From assembly GCA_026225015.1 (NCBI GenBank), contig JAMFRY010000118.1, forward strand, positions 1-11,877: a DNA stretch of 11,877 nt, given 5' to 3'. This DNA comes from Alphaproteobacteria bacterium. Its GTDB lineage: Bacteria > Pseudomonadota > Alphaproteobacteria > Acetobacterales > Acetobacteraceae. Below the pieces are notes generated by a model that did no database searches, had not been told where the DNA came from, and worked only from the letters and a program-made list of their open reading frames with translations. The translations under genes and the position numbers were made by a program. Of this stretch, positions 6,418 to 11,877 are shown piece after piece; within the stretch, counting starts at the first letter, position 1; every line of letters starts with the position of its first letter.

Positions 6418-6475
6418 GCGGCCCCCCGCTTAAGCCACATTCCTCCGCCCGACAAACTGGGCTAGAGCTTCGCCC

Positions 6476-7147
6476 GTGGACACCATCTACAAAGGCGAAC
6501 TCGTAACCAAGGCCGGACGCCGCAATGCCTGGCTGGACGCCCTGTTCGTCGATCACGCCATTTTGCGTATCTTCTGGACCAACTTCGCGGCCGTCGAACC
6601 CGGCCGGCTCTACCGCTCCAACCATCCCACCCCCGCCAACCTTGCCGCCTTCACCCGCAAAGTCGGCCTGCGCTCGCTGATCAATCTGCGCGGCCAGGCC
6701 AAAAACGGCTCCGACGCCCTCTCACGCGACAGCGCCGCCAGGCTCGGCCTGGAATTTCACGACATGGCGATGGAATCCCGCGGCGCCCCGCAAAAGGACC
6801 GCATCCTCCGCCTGGCCGGCATCTATCGGGACATGCGCGCCCCGGCTTTGATCCACTGCAAATCCGGCGCCGACCGGGCGGGCCTCGCCGCCGGGCTCTA
6901 CATCCTGCTGAATGGCGGCCGGGCGCAAGACGCGCTGCGCCAGCTCTCCTGGCGATTCGGCCATATCAAACAGGCCAAAACCGGCATTCTGGACAGTTTC
7001 TTCCTCACATACGCGCGCGACGGCGAGGGCAAAAAGCCCTTCCTGCAATGGCTGAACGAGGATTACGACGAAGCCCGCCTGCGCGCCGAACATAAATCCG
7101 GCAAACTGGCCGGCTTCCTCAACGATTTTTTGCTCCGGCGGGAGTAG
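6476..7147 (+). CDS. Dual-specificity/tyrosine-type protein phosphatase family protein
   Basis: 223 residues. The phosphatase loop HCKSGADRAG (127-136) gives the HCX5R signature with nucleophile C128 and phosphate-binding R134. Upstream, LYRSNHPTPANLAAFTRKVGLRSLINLRGQ (45-74) is the typical lead-in of bacterial DSP/SIW14-like phosphatases. A candidate general acid is D96 in EFHDMAMES. No signal peptide or membrane segment is evident, so it is cytoplasmic. Possible substrates include phosphoproteins, inositol phosphates and lipid head-group phosphates; members of this fold act on all of these, so the substrate is open. The start is GTG at 6476; there is no in-frame ATG nearby and only a weak AGAG upstream. 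A CTAGAG a few nt before the GTG could be a -10 of a nearly leaderless transcript (weak evidence). It is head-to-head with the ABC exporter, with 58 nt between starts. Confidence 0.87.
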   Translation: MDTIYKGELVTKAGRRNAWLDALFVDHAILRIFWTNFAAVEPGRLYRSNHPTPANLAAFTRKVGLRSLINLRGQAKNGSDALSRDSAARLGLEFHDMAMESRGAPQKDRILRLAGIYRDMRAPALIHCKSGADRAGLAAGLYILLNGGRAQDALRQLSWRFGHIKQAKTGILDSFFLTYARDGEGKKPFLQWLNEDYDEARLRAEHKSGKLAGFLNDFLLRRE

Positions 7148-7158
7148 GGTATTGGGCC

Positions 7159-7845
7159 CTAAACGATACGGGTCCGCACCACGCCCACGCCCGCGATTGC
7201 ACCTTCAAGTATGTCGCCGCGGTTCAGCATCCCCACACCATCCGGGGTTCCGGTGAAGATCAAATCCCCGGGGGCCAGACGCACCAGCTTGGAGAGTGTG
7301 GCGATCACATCCGGCACCGGCCAGATCTGATCCGACAAATCGCCGCTCTGCCGGATTTGCCCATTTACCTTGAGGGTGATCGCCCCCTCCGCCGGGTGCC
7401 CCGCTTGCGCCGCCGGTACGATTTCGCCGATCGGCGCCGAGGCGTCGAAGCCTTTGCTCATATCCCAGGGGCGGTGCGTTGCCTTCGCCTCGTCCTGCAA
7501 ATCGCGGCGAGTCAGATCAAGCCCCGCCGCATAGCCGAACACCAATGCGAGCGCATCGCCCGGCGATACATCTGCACCGCCTTGGCCAATCGCCACCACC
7601 AGCTCCATCTCATGATGCAGATTTGCGGTGACACTTGGATAGGGCGTGTCCTGCCCGCCCGGCACCAGCGCATCCGCCGGTTTGGTAAAGAAAAACGGCG
7701 GCTCCCGATTGGGATCGCTGCCCATTTCGCGCGCATGCGCGGCATAGTTCCGCCCCACGCAAAAAATCCGGCGCACCGGAAACACCCCGCCCCCGGCAAC
7801 TGGCACGGCCACCTGCTCCGGCGGCGCGATGACGAAATCAGCCAT
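7159..7845 (-). CDS. Fumarylacetoacetate hydrolase (FAH) family protein, fumarylpyruvate hydrolase-like
   Basis: 228 residues, the size of single-domain FAH enzymes that cleave C-C bonds in acylpyruvates using Mg2+ or Mn2+. Metal ligands are visible: E79 and E81 in HHEMEL and D110 in GLDLTRRD. K131 in DMSKGFD and T200 in TGTPDGVG complete the active-site pattern. The N-terminal block CVGRNYAAHAREMGSDPNREPPFFFTKPADA is what I would expect from fumarylpyruvate hydrolases (last step of the gentisate pathway) and close relatives, including oxaloacetate decarboxylase-type FAHD proteins. No gentisate dioxygenase or maleylpyruvate isomerase is nearby, so the role is open. ATG 7843-7845 follows AGGGAG at good distance. 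It begins 12 nt after the AlgH stop, so the two form a probable operon. It is convergent with the phosphatase gene, with 11 nt between the stops. Confidence 0.9.
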   Translation of the reverse strand: MADFVIAPPEQVAVPVAGGGVFPVRRIFCVGRNYAAHAREMGSDPNREPPFFFTKPADALVPGGQDTPYPSVTANLHHEMELVVAIGQGGADVSPGDALALVFGYAAGLDLTRRDLQDEAKATHRPWDMSKGFDASAPIGEIVPAAQAGHPAEGAITLKVNGQIRQSGDLSDQIWPVPDVIATLSKLVRLAPGDLIFTGTPDGVGMLNRGDILEGAIAGVGVVRTRIV

Positions 7846-7857
7846 CAAAAAATCTCC

Positions 7858-8445
7858 CTAAGCGCGGCCGGCATCGCCTGAAAGCATTGCGGGGTCGATC
7901 CGCAATTTCGCCATGGCCCGCAGCCATTTGGTGCCATGCCCGGCGTCGAATATGATCTGCGCATCGGCCGGCGCGTTCAGCCAGCTATTGCGCAAAATCT
8001 CATCATCCAATTGACCCGGCCCCCAGCCGGTATAACCCAAAGCCAGAAAACCTTCTCGCGGGCCGCCGCCTTGCGCAATCGCTTTCAGAATATCCATGTT
8101 GGCGGTCAGCACATAAGAGCCATCCACTTCCAAACTTCCCTCGGTCATCCAATCCGGCGTGTGCAGCACAAAGCCACGATTATCATCCACCGGACCGCCT
8201 TTCGCCAGCCGAATTTCGCGAGCAGGCGGCAGCGGCTCTACCCCGAGCTGGTCCAGCAACTCGGCAAAGCGAGGCTTGGCCAAAGGCTGGTTCAGCACGA
8301 TGCCCATCGCCCCGTCCGGCGTATGGGCGCAGATAAAGATCACGCTCTGGCTGAAGCGCGGATCGGTCATTGCCGGCATGGCGATCAGAATCTGCCCGGT
8401 CAGCGAGCTTTCTTCAAAACCACTTCCAGGCGCTTTCCGACTCAT
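7858..8445 (-). CDS. algH: AlgH/UPF0301 (DUF179) family protein
   Basis: 195 residues, matching family length. Hallmarks are LTGQILIAMPAMTDPRFSQSVIFICAHTPDGAMGIVLNQPL near the N-terminus, a central LAKGGPVDDNRGFVLHTPDW, and LALGYTGWGPGQLDDEILRNSWL toward the C-terminus. This is a single compact domain, without membrane segments. The biochemical function of the family is unsettled; the AlgH name comes from an alginate-related locus in Pseudomonas, and family members have been linked loosely to redox and transcription effects. The ATG at 8443-8445 is chosen because it gives the normal N-terminus. The frame runs open to 9075, but that part is antisense to the peroxiredoxin. No strong Shine-Dalgarno is visible. 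It is divergent from the peroxiredoxin across 121 nt and is followed closely by the FAH gene. Confidence 0.92.
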   Translation of the reverse strand: MSRKAPGSGFEESSLTGQILIAMPAMTDPRFSQSVIFICAHTPDGAMGIVLNQPLAKPRFAELLDQLGVEPLPPAREIRLAKGGPVDDNRGFVLHTPDWMTEGSLEVDGSYVLTANMDILKAIAQGGGPREGFLALGYTGWGPGQLDDEILRNSWLNAPADAQIIFDAGHGTKWLRAMAKLRIDPAMLSGDAGRA

Positions 8446-8566
8446 GGGATAAATCTGTGCCAGCTTTCCCCCGCATGCAAGTCCAAACAAGCCTGCGCGC
8501 GTTATCTTCACCTTGGGCCCGGCTTGCGCTACCACTGTCCGACACGCTTCAGGGGGCGAGCAAATC

Positions 8567-9046
8567 ATGGTCAAGCAAGGCGATAAGATTCCGGTCCTCA
8601 AACTTATGGCCGCAACACCGGAAGGCCCGCGCGAAATCGACACCGGCGAATTGTTCGGCGCCGGCAAAACCGTGCTGTTCGCCGTTCCCGGCGCCTTCAC
8701 CCCAACCTGCAGCGCCAAGCATCTGCCTGGATTCCTCCAGCACGTGGCCGATTTCAAGGCCAAGGGAGTAAGCAAAATCGTCTGCCTTGCCGTCAACGAC
8801 GTGCATGTGATGGGCGCCTGGGCCCGGGACCAAAAAGTCGACGGCGCCATCGTGATGCTGGCGGATGGGTCCGCCGCCTTCACCAAGGAACTCGGCCTGG
8901 AGCTTGATCTGACCGGCCGTTTCATGGGCATTCGCAGCCAGCGTTTTGCGCTCATCGCCGAGGATGGCGTGATCACCCGGCTATTCATCGAGGAGCCCGG
9001 CGGCTTCGAGGTGAGCCGGGCGGAGGCTGTGCTGGAAGCGCTGTAA
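8567..9046 (+). CDS. Peroxiredoxin, Prx5/redoxin type
   Basis: 159-residue thiol peroxidase that should reduce hydrogen peroxide and organic hydroperoxides in the cytoplasm. The active-site loop AVPGAFTPTCSAKHLPGF holds the peroxidatic C48 in the PxxxTxxC arrangement. GIRSQRFA (121-128) supplies the conserved Arg of Prx5-type enzymes. A second cysteine, C73 in KIVCLAVND, is at a position common in bacterial members. No C-terminal resolving cysteine is present, so a 1-Cys or atypical mechanism with glutathione or glutaredoxin is likely (inference). The ATG at 8567 is preceded by AGGGGGCGAG, a strong Shine-Dalgarno, which decides against the more upstream in-frame start. It is divergent from algH and followed 40 nt later by the glycosyltransferase gene on the same strand. 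Confidence 0.93.
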   Translation: MVKQGDKIPVLKLMAATPEGPREIDTGELFGAGKTVLFAVPGAFTPTCSAKHLPGFLQHVADFKAKGVSKIVCLAVNDVHVMGAWARDQKVDGAIVMLADGSAAFTKELGLELDLTGRFMGIRSQRFALIAEDGVITRLFIEEPGGFEVSRAEAVLEAL

Positions 9047-9086
9047 ACCCCGCCCCAGCCGCGCCATTTTCCCAAAGGCGATCCAG

Positions 9087-10502
9087 TTGATCGAGACGGC
9101 CAGCCCGCGCGAAACCCATGGCATCTGGCTTTTGACTCTGCTCGCGCTCACCGGGCTCAGGCTCATCCTCGCGGGCACTATCCCGCTGGCGCCGGACGAA
9201 GCCTATTACTGGCTATGGTCGCAGCATCTGCAGGCCGGCTATTACGACCACCCACCGATGGTGGCGTTGTTCATCCGGGCCGGCACCCTGCTCGCCGGTT
9301 CCACTTCGTTTGGCATCCGTCTGTCCGGCCCCCTATCCGCCGCCGCCGGATCCTATTTTCTCTGGCGGTCGGCGGAAGATTTTTGCCCACGCCGCCATGC
9401 CGGGCTGATCGCGGCCGGGCTTTTCAACGCGACCCTCATCGCCGGCGCCGGCGCCATCCTCATCACGCCGGATACGCCTTTGCTGCTGTTCTGGAGCGCC
9501 GCACTTGCCGCCACCGGCCGGTTATGGGCGAGCCGCGATCCGCGCTGGTGGCTTGCCATCGGCGCCGCCGCGGGCTGTGCGCTGCTCTCCAAATACACCG
9601 GCGTTCTACTCATCGCGGCCCTTGGCCTCTGGCTGGCGTCCAGCGGCGAGGGCAGACGGCAGCTCAAAACCCCCTGGCCCTGGACTGGGCTCGCTCTGGC
9701 GCTGGCGATTTTTGCGCCCAACCTGGCCTGGAACCAGGCGCATCATTGGGTGAGCTATCTCAAGCAAGGCGGCCGTGTCGCGCAATTCGATCCGGCCCGC
9801 GCCGCGCAATTTCTGGGGGAACTCATCCTCGGCCAGATCGGCCTCGCCACCCCGATCATTTTCGGCTTGTTCACCTGTGCCATCTGGCGCCTCTGCCACG
9901 CCCGGAACACCGTCGCGCAATTGCTGCTCTGGCTCACCTTGCTGCCGGCGGCCGTTTTCCTGGAGCATGCCTTCTTCGACCGGGTGCAGGCCAACTGGCC
10001 CGCCATCATCGCCCCTGGCGCCTGCATCGCCGCCGCCTGCCTGCCGGCCGCCACCGTCAGCCGCTGGCTGAAACCGGCGCTGGCGCTCGGCTTCGGGACT
10101 ACCATGCTCGTCTATGCACAATCCGCCATCGCCCTGTTTCCGTTGCCCCCGGCCCGAGATCCAACGGCTTTGCAACTCGCCGGCTGGAGCGCCTTCGCCA
10201 CCCAGCTTGCCGTCACCCAAGCGCCGTTCGTCACCGCCGACGACTACGCAACGACCGCTGAACTCGCTTTCCACGCGCCGCAGGGAGTCGTGGTCGCCGG
10301 TTTCGACCCGCGCTGGCAATATCTCACTTTTCCGCCCTCGGCAGCGCTGGCAGGCAAGTCTGGCATCCTGGTCACGCGCCGGGCCAATAGCGCCTGCCCG
10401 ATCCTGCTCGGAACCCTCACACGCAGATCAAGTCACGGCCCGGTCATGACCTACCGGCTATGCAGCTTCACAGCCACTTCTCACGGCAGCCTACTGCATT
10501 GA
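9087..10502 (+). CDS. Glycosyltransferase family 39-like integral membrane protein (ArnT/PMT type)
   Basis: 471-residue, strongly hydrophobic protein. The first transmembrane helix (about 12-33) is followed by the periplasmic loop motif APDEAYYWLWSQHL (35-48), with D37/E38 as the catalytic acidic pair of the GT-C fold, and GYYDHPPMVALFIRAG (51-66), both typical of COG1807/GT39 enzymes. Many further helices follow (for example around 100-125, 130-145, 155-190, 198-215, 240-268, 278-295, 305-350), then a soluble periplasmic C-terminal part. Such enzymes move a sugar from a polyprenyl-phosphate carrier to lipid A, protein or another glycolipid; the acceptor here is unknown. The start is a TTG at 9087 after AAAGGCG; no in-frame ATG is available before the first helix. 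It probably belongs to one transcript with the genes on either side. Confidence 0.87.
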   Translation: MIETASPRETHGIWLLTLLALTGLRLILAGTIPLAPDEAYYWLWSQHLQAGYYDHPPMVALFIRAGTLLAGSTSFGIRLSGPLSAAAGSYFLWRSAEDFCPRRHAGLIAAGLFNATLIAGAGAILITPDTPLLLFWSAALAATGRLWASRDPRWWLAIGAAAGCALLSKYTGVLLIAALGLWLASSGEGRRQLKTPWPWTGLALALAIFAPNLAWNQAHHWVSYLKQGGRVAQFDPARAAQFLGELILGQIGLATPIIFGLFTCAIWRLCHARNTVAQLLLWLTLLPAAVFLEHAFFDRVQANWPAIIAPGACIAAACLPAATVSRWLKPALALGFGTTMLVYAQSAIALFPLPPARDPTALQLAGWSAFATQLAVTQAPFVTADDYATTAELAFHAPQGVVVAGFDPRWQYLTFPPSAALAGKSGILVTRRANSACPILLGTLTRRSSHGPVMTYRLCSFTATSHGSLLH

Positions 10503-10527
10503 AGCGGTTTCCGGGTTAAACCCAACC

Positions 10528-11517
10528 ATGCCAGCAGGAATTCGCATCCCCACCGCCGATGACGTTCTTGCAGCCGCGGCGCTTATCGCGCCGCATATCG
10601 TCCGCACGCCGATGCTGCGGAATACCGAACTCGATCACCTCACCGGCGGACGCGTCCTCATCAAGCCGGAGGTGCTGCAACGTACCGGCGCCTTCAAGCT
10701 CCGGGGCGCCACCAACGCCTTGCGACGCCTTTCGCCGGCGCAGTTGGCACGCGGCGTCGTCACCTATTCCTCCGGCAATCACGGCCAGGCCATCGCCTGC
10801 GCGGCGCGGCAGTTAGGCGCATCCGCCATTGTGGTGATGCCCTCCGATGCACCCGCCATCAAACGCCGCGCCACGGAATCCTGGGGCGCCAAAATCATCC
10901 CCTACGATCGCGCCCGCGAAAACCGCGAGGCGATTGTGCAGGATATCGCAGACCGCACCGGCGCCACGCTGATCCCGCCCTATGAACATCCGGACGTGAT
11001 CGCCGGCCAGGGCACGCTGGCGCTGGAACTGGCGCAGGACGCATCAACCGCCGGCTTGACGCTGGACGCCTTGCTTGTCCCAACCGGCGGCGGCGGCCTG
11101 ATCGCCGGCTGCGCGCTGGCGCTCTCGCGAGTCTCGCCACAGACCAAAATCTACGCCGTGGAACCGCAACAATGGGACGACACGGCGCGCTCGCTCCGCT
11201 CCGGCCAGCGCGAAAAAAATGATATGCTGGGCTCGCAATTCTGCGACGCCCTGCTGACCGCAACGCCCGGCGAGCTGACCTTCGGGATCAACCAAAACTT
11301 GGTTGCAGGCGGCCTTGCCGTCAGCCAGCAGCAAATCGTTGCCGCGCTGCAATTCTCCGTCGCCGCGCTCAAACTTGTCACTGAACCCGGCGGCGCCGTC
11401 GCCTTGGCGGCGCTGCTCGCCGGAAGCTTCGAGGCAAACAACAAAACCGTCGGCATCGTCCTCTCCGGCGGCAATATCGACCAAACGGAACTCGCGAAAT
11501 TGTTGCGGGATGAATAA
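10528..11517 (+). CDS. PLP-dependent threonine/serine dehydratase (no ACT domain)
   Basis: 329-residue fold-type II PLP enzyme that should deaminate L-threonine or L-serine to a 2-oxo acid and ammonia. K57 in RTGAFKLRGA is the Schiff-base lysine, SSGNHGQ (81-87) binds the substrate carboxylate and cofactor, PTGGGGLIAG (185-194) holds the PLP phosphate, and S313 in VLSGGN contacts the pyridine nitrogen. There is no C-terminal ACT-like regulatory domain, so it is of the catabolic TdcB/serine racemase/hydroxyaspartate dehydratase size class rather than a feedback-regulated IlvA. The exact amino acid is undecided. The ATG lies 25 nt after the glycosyltransferase stop, with only a weak Shine-Dalgarno, so it may be read from the upstream transcript. 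It is followed by an A/T-rich hairpin. Confidence 0.92.
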   Translation: MPAGIRIPTADDVLAAAALIAPHIVRTPMLRNTELDHLTGGRVLIKPEVLQRTGAFKLRGATNALRRLSPAQLARGVVTYSSGNHGQAIACAARQLGASAIVVMPSDAPAIKRRATESWGAKIIPYDRARENREAIVQDIADRTGATLIPPYEHPDVIAGQGTLALELAQDASTAGLTLDALLVPTGGGGLIAGCALALSRVSPQTKIYAVEPQQWDDTARSLRSGQREKNDMLGSQFCDALLTATPGELTFGINQNLVAGGLAVSQQQIVAALQFSVAALKLVTEPGGAVALAALLAGSFEANNKTVGIVLSGGNIDQTELAKLLRDE

Positions 11518-11521
11518 GAAT

Positions 11522-11560
11522 GTTCTTTTTCTGAAGAAAAGAACCAAAAAGACTTTTATT
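11522..11560 (+). terminator. A/T-rich hairpin after the dehydratase gene, probable terminator
   Basis: Arms GTTCTTTT (11522-11529) and AAAAGAAC (11537-11544) pair perfectly around a 7-nt loop. They are followed by CAAAAAGACTTTTATT, which contains a short T-run. The hairpin starts 4 nt after the dehydratase stop. Its composition differs sharply from the GC-rich genes. From memory, very similar GTTCTTTT...AAAAGAACCAAAAA elements recur between genes in Acetobacteraceae; not verified. Confidence 0.5.
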
Positions 11561-11668
11561 AACTTAGATTTAGTGCCTCATCTTCGCGGTGTTTATTAAC
11601 AGAATAAAAAATCCTGCCTCGGGGCCGGTTTTTCCAAGTCACTGCCTTGCCCTAGACTCTTTATTAAC
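11555..11668 (+). repeat. Three exact copies of TTTATTAAC upstream of motB
   Basis: The 9-mer TTTATTAAC occurs at 11555-11563, 11592-11600 and 11660-11668, all in the same orientation, within the 199-nt spacer between the dehydratase and motB. The spacer is much more AT-rich than the rest of the window. The last copy ends 48 nt before the motB ATG. Spacing is irregular (37 and 68 nt), which argues against a tandem iteron array. The copies may be regulatory binding sites. Confidence 0.6.
11559..11573 (+). promoter_or_regulatory. Candidate CtrA-type site (TTAA-N7-TTAG)
   Basis: The first TTTATTAAC copy continues into TTAA (11559-11562), 7 nt, then TTAG (11570-11573). The alphaproteobacterial cell-cycle and flagellar regulator CtrA binds TTAA-N7-TTAA, so this matches all but one base. 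It lies about 145 nt upstream of motB, a flagellar gene of the kind CtrA often controls. A single near match in AT-rich DNA is weak evidence. Confidence 0.3.
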
Positions 11669-11716
11669 GTCCACCTGCAAAAAAGCCCGTACCTCTAACG
11701 GGAATGATGCATAGCG

Positions 11717-11877
11717 ATGGCGGCGAAGGCGAAGGGCGGCAAGACGAATGCGCGGCCCATCATTATCAAGAAGGAAGAAGTTATCGAGGGCGGCCATCAC
11801 GGCGGCGCGTGGAAGGTCGCCTATGCCGATTTCGTGACCGCGATGATGGCGTTCTTCCTGCTGATGTGGCTGATCAA
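11717..11877 (+). CDS. motB: Flagellar motor stator protein MotB, N-terminal part
   Basis: The gene runs off the right edge after 53 full codons. The reading begins with a short basic stretch, then PIIIKKEEVIEGGHHGGAWK (14-33), then VAYADFVTAMMAFFLLMWLI (34-53), the start of the single transmembrane helix. D38 in YADFVTAMMAFF is the conserved proton-binding aspartate of the stator channel (Asp32 in E. coli MotB). The GGHHGG-W-KVAYADF block is typical of MotB. The protein should pair with MotA in the inner membrane and anchor to peptidoglycan through a C-terminal OmpA-like domain, which is not in the window. No motA precedes it; upstream lies a 199-nt AT-rich spacer, so motB has its own promoter here. 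The Shine-Dalgarno is weak (GGGAATGATG). The ATG at 11704 is in another frame. Confidence 0.93.
   Translation, partial: MAAKAKGGKTNARPIIIKKEEVIEGGHHGGAWKVAYADFVTAMMAFFLLMWLI

Noticed and set aside
7145..7161. TAGGG...CCCTA inverted repeat containing both convergent stop codons of the phosphatase and FAH genes
   Set aside because: The arms are only 5 bp with no T-run; a weak hairpin like this is expected by chance, and paired TAG stops favour it.
8446..9075. Long minus-strand extension of the AlgH frame to 405 residues
   Set aside because: It is the antisense of the peroxiredoxin gene and low in family features; AlgH proteins are about 190 residues and start where the ATG at 8445 puts them.
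9606..10319. 237-residue minus-strand open frame inside the glycosyltransferase gene
   Set aside because: It has low-complexity, Gly/Arg/Glu-rich composition typical of the reverse frame of a hydrophobic, GC-rich gene. The plus-strand gene has clear GT39 motifs.
11518..11716. AT-rich spacer as a replication origin or phage attachment site
   Set aside because: No DnaA box (TTATCCACA-like), integrase, tRNA or flanking direct repeat is visible. The three 9-mers are irregularly spaced, and a promoter region for motB explains the AT richness.
1..11877. A novel defence, mobile or biosynthetic multi-gene system
   Set aside because: Every sizeable gene belongs to a recognisable housekeeping or catabolic family; there is no toxin-antitoxin pair, nuclease, reverse transcriptase, transposase or unknown gene cluster.

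Overview
The window looks like ordinary chromosomal DNA of a GC-rich alphaproteobacterium. GC is high throughout, MotB is of the alphaproteobacterial type, and there are dispersed FCD-GntR, IclR, crotonase, TauD and FAH-family metabolic genes. The A/T-rich hairpin after the dehydratase gene resembles ones I associate with Acetobacteraceae/Rhodospirillales. That placement comes from memory of sequence style, not from a search. I see no rRNA, tRNA, CRISPR array, transposase, integrase or phage gene.

Left part (1-1836): an FCD-type GntR regulator (minus strand) lies between two crotonase-fold genes. One continues off the left edge downstream of it on the same strand. The other is divergent from its 5' end. 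An identical 15-nt palindromic site (core ATTGTGGAACAAT) is present at both ends of the regulator gene, so the regulator probably controls itself and both crotonases. A nested set of hairpins fills the gap to the next gene (1834-1945).

Middle-left (1959-4614): an IclR regulator is divergent from a TauD/TfdA-type Fe(II)/2-oxoglutarate dioxygenase, with an AT-rich, palindrome-bearing promoter region between them. Convergent with the dioxygenase is an SDR-fold protein whose catalytic Ser and Tyr are both replaced.

Middle (4645-7147): an MsbA-like ABC exporter (half transporter, TMD-NBD) lies 30 nt upstream of the SDR gene on the same strand. Head-to-head with it is a dual-specificity/tyrosine-type phosphatase with an intact HCX5R loop.

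Right part (7159-11877): the minus-strand pair AlgH (UPF0301) and a fumarylpyruvate-hydrolase-like FAH protein is divergent from a plus-strand run: Prx5-type peroxiredoxin, GT39-like membrane glycosyltransferase, and PLP-dependent threonine/serine dehydratase. After a hairpin and a short AT-rich spacer carrying three exact copies of TTTATTAAC, the window ends in the first 53 codons of motB.

No clear novel multi-gene system is visible. The most interesting points are the paired operators around the GntR gene, the degenerate SDR active site, the nested hairpin element, and the repeated motif with a CtrA-like site upstream of motB.
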